DNA of 64,000 nucleotides from Dipteris shenzhenensis (Eukaryota; Polypodiophyta; Polypodiopsida; Gleicheniales), in the NCBI GenBank assembly GCA_047967505.1, contig CM106538.1; one strand, written 5' to 3'. Position numbers and translations under genes: made by a program. Numbering within the stretch: position 1 is the first letter of the stretch; each line of letters begins with the position of its first letter. This document shows, one piece after another, positions 1 to 10,645 of this stretch. Below the pieces are notes generated by a model. The model did not search any database. It worked only from the letters and a program-made list of their open reading frames with translations, and was not told the origin of the DNA.

Positions 1-1109
1 ATGCAAGCAAAGGCTACAGGTTGTGGAATCCAGGGGCACGAAAGATCATTGTTAGTAGAGATGTTGTTTTCAATGAAGCCGAGGGCTATACTGACGTGAA
101 AGATATTTCAGACTTGGATCCAACTCTTTTAACCATCATTGATTTTAGTGAGGCTGCAGATGATGCGTTGCAGCCCCAAACAGAAAATTCAGGACACCAA
201 GAAATGCCCATGCAGACGGAGGAAAATATTGTTGAGCCACAAATTAAAACCTATCAAAGGAGGCAAATGCCTCAGCCTGTTCCAGTAGCAGAAAATTAGT
301 TCTTTCCTTTCCTAGATGTGCAAAACCCACACTCCAGGATGCTAGCGATCAGCCCACTCTTGGGTGGACAAGGGATGCCACGAAGAGACTTCATGAAGTC
401 AACTATGCATTGATGACCGCAGTGATGGAAGGTCCAAAGATGCCTACTAATTTTCAGGAAGCACGTACTAATCATCTGTGGTATGAAATCAGAAATGTCT
501 TCTATCCAGAAGAATGCCTAGTAGATCTACCAATGGGCAAATCTGTCATGGGCACAAAGTGGGTATACAAGGTGAAATATCATGCCAATGGTGAAGTGAA
601 AAAATACAAGGCACGCTTGGGCCAGGGATATTCACAGGTGGAAGGCATTGACTATGAGGAGACATTTGCTCCTGTGGCCAAGATGACTATTATTAGGTGT
701 GTTGTGGCCATGGCTGCCTCATATGGTTAGCCAATATATGAGTTGGTTGTCAAGACCGCCTTCTTGAATGGAGACCTCAGAGAGGAGGTATATGTGAAGC
801 AACCCCTAGGCTTTGGTGTTGCAGGACAGGAACACAAAGTGTGCGAGTTGCAGAAAGCATTATATGGTTTAAAACAAGCACCACGTGCTTGGTATCATCG
901 CATACATGCTTGTCTACTGTCACATCAGTTTTGCAATACTCCAAGTGACCCCAACTTGTATGTTCTGCAGGAACATGACTACATAGTCATCCTCATTTTA
1001 TATGTGGATGGTATTATACTCACAGGCAATGATGTCGATATAGGTACCCTAGGTACTTCTGAGGCATTTCCAGCGTATCACATCCATACCATTGAGGGGG
1101 GTATGTAGG
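1..1109 (+). pseudogene. Ty1/copia polyprotein remnant (integrase end to RT)
   Basis: The window opens inside a copia pol. Positions 3-299 read as the integrase-RT linker, including KGYRLWNPGARKIIVSRDVV, the motif that ends copia integrases. After a TAG at 297-299 the RT domain resumes at about 410 with GTKWVYKVKYHANGEVKKYK and EETFAPVAKM. An in-frame TAG at 728-730 replaces an expected Trp, and the same frame continues at 743 with KTAFLNGDL and [13 protein letters not shown]. The catalytic YVDD box reads YVDG near 1000-1011, so the second aspartate is lost. Between KARL and GQGYSQ the usual VAK is missing. Homology fades after about 1030 and RNase H is absent. It is a dead fragment, cut on the left by the window edge and on the right by a LINE 3' end. 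Confidence 0.93.
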
Positions 1110-1167
1110 ATATTTTATGTATTTATTTCATTTATTTAGACTTCTTCATGTTAAGTGACACTCGTGT

Positions 1168-1455
1168 CCTCTAGGGCGACTATCGAGAGGCGTGCTCGTT
1201 TCTGCAAGGCTTGGCTTGCAGGTGTTTTCTACATCTTCACTCTGCGAGGGATTCGCTGGCTGTATAGTCCCCCCACTTGGCTGTTAGCCCTAGTTTCAGA
1301 GATCCCCTAGGCAGTGAGCTGGGTTTCTCTGGAACAGGCCGGTTTCTTTCTTTCTGCCTTTTCCGATTTTTTCCATACTCAACACCTTCGGGGCTGCTAT
1401 CTTGTATGAAATCTTTCAAGCATTAATAGAAGGTTCCTTTCTTTGAAAAAAAAGA
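1168..1455 (+). mobile_element. LINE-A 3' end fragment
   Basis: This stretch closely matches the last ~290 bases of the longer LINE-A copy ending near 25620, from the ctagggcgactat motif through the 3' untranslated region to AGAAGGTTCCTTTCTTT and an A-rich tail at 1444-1457. It carries only the last codons of ORF2 and the 3' UTR, so it is a severely 5'-truncated retrocopy, as expected from incomplete target-primed reverse transcription. It abuts the dead copia RT. No target duplication could be made out. Confidence 0.85.
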
Positions 1456-1465
1456 AGAAAACTCC

Positions 1466-1877
1466 ATAGTTACCAGGGAATGGGAATGTCTGAAAATTCG
1501 GGTGTTGGAATGGGAACGTTCTGGGAAGGGGGAATGGGGGAATGGAAACGGATTGCCACGTCATACATATGTCATCATATGACATCAAACTATGCTAGAA
1601 AATGAAAGAAACTAAAATTTTACAGCTTTAAACATTTTCTATATAAGCTCTAAAATAACCATTTGAAACTTTCAAAGAGCAAAAAAAAAAAAAAGGGATG
1701 TTCCAGGGCTGTTCCGGCTTGCTTCCTGGAACGGTGTTCCAGACACTCTGGATGTTGGAACACCGTTCCTTGGTAACTATGGTAAGGATGTTCTGGGGCT
1801 GTTCCGGCTTGCTTCTTGGAACGGTGTTCTAGACACTCTGGATGTCGGAACACCGTTCCTTGGTAACTATGGTACAC
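1466..1877. repeat. Foldback element with nested inverted and tandem repeats
   Basis: The ends are imperfect inverted copies: ccatagttaccaggga at the left and tccttggtaactatgg at the right. Inside lie two tandem copies of a 90-bp unit (about 1696-1785 and 1786-1875). Each holds a 13-bp inverted repeat, ggaacggtgttcc facing ggaacaccgttcc across about 16 bases, perfect in the first copy and with one mismatch in the second. No coding capacity is seen. It looks like a foldback or MITE-type element with internal duplication. Confidence 0.6.
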
Positions 1878-1923
1878 TCTCCTTGCTCTCCTACACTCGT
1901 TGTGTATGCTCATGCTATTGTCC

Positions 1924-1925
<2 letters not shown>

Positions 1926-1960
<35 letters not shown>
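1926..1960. repeat. (CT)n microsatellite
   Basis: An uninterrupted run of about 17 CT units sits just to the right of the foldback element. Confidence 0.97.
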
Positions 1961-1963
<3 letters not shown>

Positions 1964-2109
1964 CCTACAACTACCACGAGACTTCACAAGTTGAGGCTGC
2001 CTGAAGTGACCTATAATGGTCATGAAATTGGCATGAACTAGGCTATGTGTATGCACGACTTTGGCAGTAAGCTAGAAAGGGCATATCCCACTTTTATATA
2101 CATATATAA

Positions 2110-2948
2110 TTGAAAAAGACTTCTATTAAGTATGAAAAATACCATGTGAGCAAGCTCAAAGCGGAAATACATCATGTTGTGCATGAGGAAAACCCCCTAA
2201 AAGAGGGAACATAAAACTCATGATCCAGAAAGAAACTAAGGTTGAGGTTGAAAGTGCCACCTCAACCTTACTGTAGTCTCTAAGAAAAAGGGGGAACCCC
2301 TCAATTCCCTAAGGAATATAACCCTCCTGGATGTGCGAGGGATGAACTTGAGATCCGTCTAAGGCCTCTATGCATGTGGTCCTCCAAATCTGCCAAGTAG
2401 TGATGCTAGCCAGTATCTCCCAAGCGGTATCCCAATCAGCATGTACTGGTCTATAGCGGATAGGCACATCCTCCAAAGAGCAAGTCTCGACTAGGTGACG
2501 TCGAATCTTATGGCCCAAGAAGCATCTTGCCACTCAAAGAAGATCCGAGGCCCTAAACCGTGCCGTTGACGAACTTTTGGAAGCCTCTTGAAGGATTTCC
2601 AAGAAACTATGGAGGCGGCAGGGCCTCTCTCCTACCTAAACCACTGCATATAGTGAGACATACCAAACTGCCTACCATGTTCATCAAGTATACTGTCATT
2701 CCACATAATCGGCTGCCTGTCAATCTCTTCGACAGAGGAGGGAGGAACTCTCTGAAGAAGGGTACTTCTAAAGGTGGCCCAAGCCTTCAAAATTGCAACC
2801 ATAAGCGAGAGGAAGGAGACCTGAGACGTGTTGAGGTGAAGATCCATCTGGTGCTGTCTATCCAATCTCCCCCCGAGGAGAGGCTGCAAGCCTGAATACC
2901 GTGAATGAAGAAACTTTTCCAAGGCTCATCCCTAGGCATAAGTCCTCT
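2110..2948 (-). mobile_element. LINE-B fragment with internal deletion
   Basis: Read on the minus strand this is the C-terminal part of a LINE ORF2. About 2922-2632 gives PPSSVEEIDRQPIMWNDS and DEHGRQFGMSHYMQW, matching LINE-B at 31738-31845. About 2533-2309 gives TAWEILASITTWQIWRTTC, matching LINE-B at 39545-39590. The region between these in LINE-B, including the zinc-binding box, is missing at about 2540, so the copy is internally deleted. The 3' end, catacttaatagaagtc on the minus strand, is at about 2110-2130. The 5' side stops at the LINE-A tail at 2949, as if LINE-A had landed in it. Confidence 0.85.
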
Positions 2949-4165
2949 AACCACAAACTTTTTTTTTTGGGCAAAGAAAGGAACCTTCTATTAATGTTTG
3001 AAAAAACAGCATCCCCGAAGGTGCTGAGTATGGAAAAACTGGATCAAGGCTGAAAGAAGAAAAACCAGCTTGTTCCAAAGAAACCCAATTCATTGCCTAG
3101 GGAATCTTTGGTATAGGGGCTAACAGCTAGGTGAGGGGACTATACAGCCAGCGAATCCCTCTTGGAGTAAAAGTGTAGAAAACTCCTGCAGGCCAAGTGA
3201 CACATTACATACTAGTCTCTGCCTTCTTTTCGTCGAATCACGGGCACGGGTAGAAAAAAACCTCAGGAAACTTCTTCACGTCGATTCAAGCTCACAATCA
3301 CAGGCGATGACATCCAGATTATCCTCCCAGCCTATCTCATGGATTACATGCACACAAGATACGTAATTCATTTTCTTCATGCCTATCCACAAGCCCACAA
3401 ATCCCTAGATGGTTCCCTCCTACCACGCCTCGTAGTAGATAGCCAGGGCTCCCTTGACTCTGTAGCTCGATGTGGTGCCCTCTAGGTACAAGGCTGTGTC
3501 ATCTGCAAACTCAGAGTCTAGCAGCTCCTCCTGTCGTCTGATTGGGAGTCTCAACCTTGTGAGGCCCGCCACCTGCAATCTCAAGTAGTAGCCCAGAGCC
3601 TCCGCCACAAACAAGAAGAGAAAGGGACAAGAAGAGAAAGGGAGCGAGGGGACAGCCCTAACGGACTGAGCAAGAGAGAGAGTCTGTGTGAAAAACCCAA
3701 CCTCTGCATAGTATCCTCTAGGAAAGACCACTCCACCCGTTGTAAGCCTTCTCAAAATCCCAGAGAAGGACTGCCAAAGGCTATGACTCCTCCTTGGCCC
3801 ATTCCACTACCTCCCAGAACATGAAAATGTTGTCATGGATGATGTTAGTGGGATGAGGCCGTAACTGCAAACTGAATACCTTGGCGAGGATATTGTATGC
3901 GGTATCAAGCAAGGTGATCGGTCTCCATTGCTGAATGTCTGACCTATCTCCCCCTTTCAGGATCAAACAAATCCACCCCCTGCTCAAGGACTAAGGAAGG
4001 GATATCTCCTGGCAGGCTAGGCAGAAGGGGGTAGTAATTATCTCCCAAAAGTTCCAGAAGAAGGCCGGAGTCAAGCCATCTTCGCCAGGACACTTCTGGG
4101 TCGGGAGGGCCTTGAGGGCTTCCCAGAGCCCCTCATCCTCTAGACTCCTGCACACAGAGGGATGG
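2949..4165 (-). mobile_element. LINE-A fragment with RT motifs
   Basis: On the minus strand the element runs from RT to the 3' tail. About 4140-3990 reads PGEDGLTPAFFWNFW, the LINE motif before the RT palm. About 3987-3781 gives QWRPITLLDTAYNILAKVFS. About 3650-3430 gives LFVAEALGYYLR and the RT active-site box EFADDTALYLEGTT. Next, 3420-3240 is not LINE-like, so an internal deletion or rearrangement removed the C-terminal zinc-binding region. The 3' UTR at about 3230-2960 matches the copy ending at 25620 and finishes in an A tail (T run at 2949-2960). Frameshifts make it non-functional. Confidence 0.85.
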
Positions 4166-4481
4166 CAATTGTAAATGGTCTCCTAGATTCAGACTTACAT
4201 CGTCACAAGGAGTATTAAACAAAAAGGTGTTCGTCTTTGGCTTATTTTCCTCGGGCTGTTAGGACAAGCGAGTCCAGGTTGGAAGGAAATTATGTGCCGT
4301 GGTGCTTTACCTTAGAAGCATGACACATACCACTTTAGGACTTATAGTGAGGCTCCTCTTATGTGTCAGAGGGTTCAATTGCAATGCATGTTGCTCAGCA
4401 AGTCAAGCGTAAGCATCCACTTGGGGGAAGTACAATCTATTGTTACATGTGCAGGGTCCATGCCTAGGACAAGTTTCATTT

Positions 4482-4539
4482 GAACGAATTGATAAAATCA
4501 TGTGTCTTCTGAACGAATTGATAAAATCACGTGTCTTCT
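4482..4539. repeat. 29-bp direct tandem duplication
   Basis: Two adjacent 29-bp units beginning gaacgaattgataaaatca differ at one base. They sit directly before the unrecognised ORF at 4531, and the second unit runs into gtaagtg, which fits a plant splice-donor consensus. Confidence 0.9.
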
Positions 4540-4833
4540 GTAAGTGCTGTTCGGGAAGATATTTTTGACCAGCTCCTAGAAAATTATGCAGAATTGGTTA
4601 TGTACGATAATTGGAAGGTGTGCTTGCTTGGTGCTTGCAGCGGGATGCACATAAAAGACAGGATGTTAACTGGAGCATTTTCGTTCTTATACATATGGAT
4701 GTCTAGAAATAACCTACAGTTCAAGGACGTGCTTACTGACCTGTTGGCAATATTGGTTCAACAGGATAAACTAACTGTAGCTCAAGAGATGCAAACAACA
4801 AAACTGCAGGAGCGAGTATGGAGGGACCTATAA
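4531..4833 (+). CDS. Unrecognised coding-like segment, possible host-gene exon remnant
   Basis: A 100-residue frame that looks protein-like: charged and hydrophobic residues are balanced, with stretches such as LLENYAELVMYDNWKVC and VLTDLLAILVQQDKLTVAQ and a C-terminal LQERVWRDL. The same style of sequence continues in shifted frames to about 5115 (FSPFSFAQLSDPVVLQSLG), which suggests a longer coding sequence broken by frameshifts or, less likely, intron edges. The first ATG-like position is not supported by any start context, and codons may extend upstream. I do not recognise the family. It is flanked by LINEs, so a captured or decayed host-gene fragment is plausible. Confidence that it is functional is low. 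Confidence 0.35.
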   Translation: MSSVSAVREDIFDQLLENYAELVMYDNWKVCLLGACSGMHIKDRMLTGAFSFLYIWMSRNNLQFKDVLTDLLAILVQQDKLTVAQEMQTTKLQERVWRDL

Positions 4834-6144
4834 TCAGCAGTCCAGGTTGTCTATGCCACTATCAACTGTGCTACTGATCTTAAGGACTGACCGCAGGATT
4901 TGGAGGAGAGAGCTCGCTGGGATACACCCTCAGCTTTTCCAGAATTATGAGCTGGCTACTGAATACTCGTTTTGGTAGAATTTAGTCCATTTTCATTTGC
5001 TCAACTTTCGGATCCAGTTGTTTTGCAGAGTCTTGGCCCTGTAAATTTGAACCTAACTGATGTATCTGATGTTGCTGTAAAATATCACAAATCTTCAGCC
5101 CCCCAAAAAAATGTTGACAATGTATGTTGCCCTGCCCTTTGAATTTTATGCATTTTATCTTTCGACCACTTTCTTGTTTATAAGCCCTTGTTTAACTGCT
5201 AATGATTGTGGCTTTGATAGGTTCAATGAAAAGTTATCTCCTCTGAGTGCATTCACTCTCTATGATTCAGTCTCCAAGCTGTTTCATTTTATCAATATGC
5301 TCCATATCACGATTTTTAAATTAAGAATTCAATTTAGGCAAACTTTGACCAAGCCTGCATCCATATTTTCAACATAGATTTTTATTTTATTTTGTAGGAC
5401 ATGTTGTCAAGAATTCCACAACATTTGTGTTGTGAGCGGTTCTGTTAGTTATGTCATTTTTTTTGCATGAAACAAGGTCGAACATGTTTCTTCCAATAAG
5501 AAAAATGCTTAACTCTTGAGTTGCGTATGTGATTTTTTGCTTCTGTCATAGTTCATAGTGCTTGGATCATAGTATCAGTAATTGATAGCACCTGCTCCCA
5601 GGACACCTTGTATTTGTTATAGCCTATAGGTGGCCTTACTTTTCAGCACTTTTTATTCGCTTTAATGAATGGTTCAATAAAAGATATTAGGGGTGTCTCA
5701 CATTGATGCTCAAAATAGATTCTCTTAACGGCGGCAGAGACTCCTCATTGAATGCTTGGACTAAAATAGATCGGATATTGCCAAGTTAATACCAAAGTTC
5801 ATGAAAATAGGTCATGGACAAATTTTTAAAAATCCTATCAAAGGTCAAAATGTTTTTCAAAATGCAAGAAATGTATATTTTACTCTTCTAAATGTCAGTG
5901 AGGATAATGTTCAATTTGGAATTAAAACAACGAAGATATGTCCTCTAAAAGCTCCTTTGAGAATGTGGGTATTTTGCAAAGAATGGGGTCAAAAGCTATC
6001 CTTTGGAATAGAGCCTTGAGGAAATATTTCTTTTTTATGATACATTCTTGGAATACTTTTTCGATGCTAATTCATTGGAATCTACTATAGACATGGTTAG
6101 ATATTCTTTTACTTTAAATTCATGAGTTTGCTCCATAATTTCCT
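4834..6144. other. Mostly non-coding, AT-rich, no recognised element
   Basis: After about 5115 I see no conserved protein motif. A 72-residue frame at 5801-6019 (+) is lysine-rich and unrecognised; its upstream context shows no start or splice evidence, so it is not called as a gene. No terminal repeats were found. Confidence 0.5.
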
Positions 6145-8530
6145 TTTCTTCTTAAAAAAAAAAGACTTCTATTAAGTATGAATGAAACTCCAAGAGCGAA
6201 GCTCAAGGGAGATATACATCATGAGAGGCATGAGAAAATAAAACCCAAATAGGGCCGAAGCAAACTCCTAAACGGGAGGTGGAAAATATCCAAGGTTGAG
6301 GGTGAAAGTGCCACTTCAACCCTGTGGGGATTACTTCAACCCTGTGGGGATTCCGAGAAGAATGGGGAGCTACACCACTCCCTCAAGAAAACCTTCCTCC
6401 TGGTAGAGGCTGCTAGTGAAGACCCTTGCATGGTCCCCCAAATGGCTACCAAGGTTTATACCATGTCTGTCCAGATTCTAGCCAATGTATGTGCGGGGTG
6501 GACCTGAGAACCATCAAAAGCTCTTAACATATGTACCTCCAAATGTGCCACGCTAATATGCTCGCCAGAATCTCCCACAAAGATCCATAGTTTCATGCCC
6601 AAGTCTGTACTTCTGAGAGTCAAGAACATGGTCCAAATAATATGACAACCAAATGTCGTCAAACTGAAAAAAGAGACTACAAATAGTCATGTTTCTCGTA
6701 GAACACTTGAGGCCCTGAAAGAGAGCCATACTACCGAGCTTGAGGTCATGAAGAAAGGAGAACACATGAAGGTGCTTAAAATTGTAGCGATCCCCTTCCA
6801 AATGATCCTCGCCTATCTGCAATCTCATAAGCAATGCTGAATAGACTCATCAGCAGAGAGTCAACGAGTACATGTGGAATTTACCCCAAACTTCAACCTC
6901 CACTGGTTCATTGAAATCCCTCCATGAATAGAAAGCCAAAAGAAAAGAGTGATTTTTCTATTCTTGAGGGATTTCTAGAGTCTCTTTTTGCAGATTAGTA
7001 GAAATATGCCATTGAGGAGCTCTGATGGGCTTCTAGCCTTTGAGATTGAGCTGAAATCTCTTGGCATTACTAACTGTGAATCGAACAAAGGGGAGGCTCT
7101 TCACTTGATGCCTTGCATCAATCCATTCCCACTCCTCGGGGTCCCACGGCAAACACTTTATGGGGACACCTCCATATTGCCAAAGCCTCCAAGAGCATAG
7201 GGGAATGTGACTTGGGTTGGGGTCTAGATACCATCCTAACTCCAAAAAAAACTGTCCTACATGACCTACAACCTTGACTGACTAAAATGTAATATCCATA
7301 AGAAAATGATCCGTAGATCTAAATAACTTGCCCCAAGACTGAACATCAAAGACCAAGGCATCCTCATCTAATCAATGTAGTCCACAACCTGAAGTGGGAT
7401 CCCTGATCTCATAAAGGCTTCTAGCCATGGCCTTAGAGTGAAACATGTCACTTGGAAGAACACAATCCAAGGATATGGCTGCATCAATCTCCTTGCACTT
7501 TCTCTGAGGTGGCTTACTAATTAGAATTTGCCATCATCTAGAAGACATTTGAAGATACTCCAAGAACCCATAGAGGATGCATGACGTTTCTCCCATAAAG
7601 ACCACTACTTATAGTGAGAAGTACTTAGTGGTCTGCGATGTGCATCAAGTAGACTATCAGCCCACATGATTGGTTGCTTGTCAATCTCTTCCCGAGAGGA
7701 GGGAGGGGGCTCTCTGAAGAGTACTCTTGCAGCTGAACCAAGATTTCAGGATAGCAGCCATAAGGGGGGTGGAAGAAGTTCTAAGATGGGTTGAAGTAAA
7801 GATCCATTTGGTACTATCTTTCCAATCTCCACTTGTTGAAGGAGAGCAGGATTGTATGTATCTAATGAAGAAATCTTTCCAAGGTTCCTACCCTGGCAAG
7901 AGTCCTCTAATCACCACCGTGCATAATATAGCTTTGGTCTGCACGTCTGGATCTTATATTGAGGCCACCTTCCCACTTGGGAAGGATCTGAGTCTCCGAA
8001 GCCACCTTGGCTCTGTTGAACCATCTAGACCACTCCAAATAAAATTCCTTATCGGTCTTTTGAGCTGAGTGATACAATCCCTAGGATGGCACCAACAAGA
8101 ACAAACAAACCATGCTATGGCCAACAATGCTTGGTTAACCACAAGCAAGGTCAAGTTTGGCTGAGTTGAAGAAAGAAGTTTCCACCTAACATCTCCAGCA
8201 CAGGGGTGAATTGTTGCAAAAGAGAGGTGCCCACACGAACATGAAGCCCAACTACCTAATAGAAACACCACTCTGGATCCAAGGAAAACCAATATCAAAC
8301 CCCCAGGATGGTATGTCCTCATCACTTATCCAAAAGCCATTGGATTTGTTCCAATTGATGTGTGCACCTGCTACAAAACAAAACGAATCCAACGTTGCTT
8401 TGAAAGATGTGAGGCTTTGTGTGGTGGCATCCAAAAAAATAGCAGTACCATCATCTAGCTTCTCCATAATATTCTTCAGTTTCAAGAATATCCCGAGGAT
8501 GAAGAATATTGTAACACATGACAATTAAAT
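6145..8530 (-). mobile_element. LINE-B copy, 5'-truncated in RT
   Basis: Minus-strand frames follow LINE-B in order. About 8524-8252 gives SNGFWISDEDIPSWGFDIGF after a degenerate active-site box (KLDDGTAIF for ELADDTAVF). About 8230-7950 holds the post-RT thumb region. About 7800-7700 gives the segment before the zinc-binding part. About 7245-7033 gives PLCSWRLWQYGGVPIKCLPW and DPEEWEWIDARHQ. About 6834-6553 covers the zinc-binding region, strongly decayed, and 6662-6456 the C-terminal tail with LEVHMLRAFDGSQVHPAH. The 3' end at about 6150-6180 has the family signature and an A tail (plus-strand T or A mix at 6151-6165). A 21-bp tandem duplication (acttcaaccctgtggggatt) lies at about 6313-6354. 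Several stops and frameshifts are present. Confidence 0.88.
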
Positions 8531-10330
8531 CTTTTTGGGGACGAGGCTTGTGAGTTGAATAACTAAACAATTGACCAAATTTATTTATGAAATCATGATT
8601 ATCCATCCTCTTTTACGAGGTCTAGCATTTAATTGCTCCTATTTCTTTGGGTATGAGTCTTCTTTCATTTTAAGGCTCATGAGATTTGGCAGAATCAACT
8701 TGTTACCACTATTTAAACACGTGTTTAGTTACCTTCAAGGAATTCAACCAGTTCTAGTACTTTAGTTAGCACACCAAGAAACTTCGAGGACATTAGGAAA
8801 TGTCGTATGAGGTGTAATAATTTTTACTTTTTGAAACCATTGTTGGTCATAAAACTGACCATTTCTAAAATAGCCGTAACAGCTTTGGCATTACTATTGC
8901 ATAATTGCATAAGTAGGGTGCATAAGTAGGGAATAGGAAAGATTTGGGAGAGGATTATTTTGTAGGCTTGGCCAATAGGCCTATTAGATTGAAAGTGGAT
9001 AAATTTGGATAAAGGAAAAGGAAGTGCTTTTGTTTTATCAAACTTATCCAGTGTAAAGCTACCATCTCCCATAATTTCAATAGAGAGATTCATAAAATTT
9101 GTGGATAGAGTTATTACTTTATCTAACACACAAATGGATTTGTGAATGGTTTCCTTAATCTCAATGATAGGTAGTGGATAAATCCAAAAAGGATTATTTG
9201 GATCTCTGATAGCATTTGGATAAAGAAAATCTTTTATACAACTATTGTTAATACATAGAATATCATCAATGATTCTATGTGAATAAATTTATATGGTTGT
9301 GGAGAATGGTAAGCACTTTCCATATTGGGGTGTCTACCATCACTCGTATTATGGTGTTGTGCCCACCATGGGATAAGGGCGGGTACACACACACACACAC
9401 ACACCTTCCTGACAATTTTGGTAAGAAAGGATAGGGTTTTTGTTCCCATGTATAAAAATGATTTTTTCTATGCTATAGGTAAAATGACACATAACCTATA
9501 TATTTATTCAAAGATCTAACAACTCCAATGGGTATATAATTGACCATAACCTGGTAATTACGTGAAATTAACCCTTAAAAGATTTTTTTTTTTTGACTCA
9601 ACAAAAGTGTGGAATTAGGGATGATTCTTGCCTTGTTTTATAAAGGGGAAATCATAAAGAAAAGCAGTTAAAAGAGGCTTTTAATAGAAAAAATATGTAC
9701 TATGAACACGGGGGTATTGGGTAAAGAATGGGTCGGTTGATATGCATGAATAGTCATGCTATTAAAGACTCGAAGGTCAATATTCACTGGACAATTAATT
9801 ATAGACTGCTTAATCTTTGTGTAATTATTGGGATTCTTTGGAATTCCCAAGACTGAGACGATTCGTGTACATAAGGGAAAATGAATCATTTGAAAGGACC
9901 CTTCATCTCCCAAGATAACTCTTCATTTATTGGGGAGGCACTGCTATAAATGCCACCTCTACTTCAAGAGGGGAGCATTGAGAATTGTGTACATAAGATA
10001 TTACGATTGGCTGTGTAGACGGCTTCATAAGGTAAGTGGACATACCACCCACCTTCGTTTTATACTTGAAAAATGATGCATAGGGAAATGCTTATGCATT
10101 AAACCCCATGGGGCTATGCAGTCAGAGGTCGAAGTCTGGTGCTTTAAATCCTCCAACGACCGAAGTACATGGGCGCTTCTATTCAAATATTTAGGAATGC
10201 ACTAGCCTTCCATGCATAGCATTGAGTCGCTGGTCTCTAGGCCACATGGGTGACCATCACTGACCGCACACATGATATGCTAAGTGTAATACACAATGTA
10301 GTCATGCCATTAATAGCACTTGTGTAGGGC
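8531..10330. other. AT-rich DNA without recognised genes
   Basis: The longest frame is 8824-9129 on the minus strand (101 residues, containing LPFPLSKFIHFQSNRPIGQA). It reads like protein, and related frames lie just upstream on the same strand (to about 9210), but I do not recognise it. A short (AC)n tract lies at about 9383-9404. No terminal repeats or motifs of known elements were found. Confidence 0.45.
9383..9404. repeat. (AC)n microsatellite
   Basis: About ten AC units run without interruption. Confidence 0.95.
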
Positions 10331-10336
10331 AGCATA

Positions 10337-10645
10337 GTGACGGTCATAGTCATATATAGTGATATACAATGTACACATTACAACGCGTGCGGCATGGGAG
10401 TCCTGACTCCATGGGCCCTTGGGCACATTCGACTGGCCGAGCACATGGGCGGGTATCCTAGAGAGCCATTATTGGACTGTGTGACAGGCAACGTGTTGAA
10501 GGTCTTCACTGACTCCGAATTAGACTATGCAGTCCAAGACATAGCATGGGAGTTTGGATCCCTTGGTCCCTTGGGTCGTGTGGCCTTGAGCCATGGGATG
10601 GACATTAAGAACTTTTATAAGGACCTTATGCCTTACATAGGTTAA
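10337..10645 (+). CDS. Unrecognised 102-residue ORF
   Basis: The frame contains DSELDYAVQDIAWEFGSLGP and ends YKDLMPYIG just before TAA. It has no signal peptide, membrane segment or motif I recognise, and no start context distinguishes it from chance. The DNA after it (10640-10860) is a low-complexity stretch rich in the words cctt and ggacc. It is listed because it is the only sizeable frame in about 3 kb; the call is weak. Confidence 0.15.
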   Translation: MTVIVIYSDIQCTHYNACGMGVLTPWALGHIRLAEHMGGYPREPLLDCVTGNVLKVFTDSELDYAVQDIAWEFGSLGPLGRVALSHGMDIKNFYKDLMPYIG

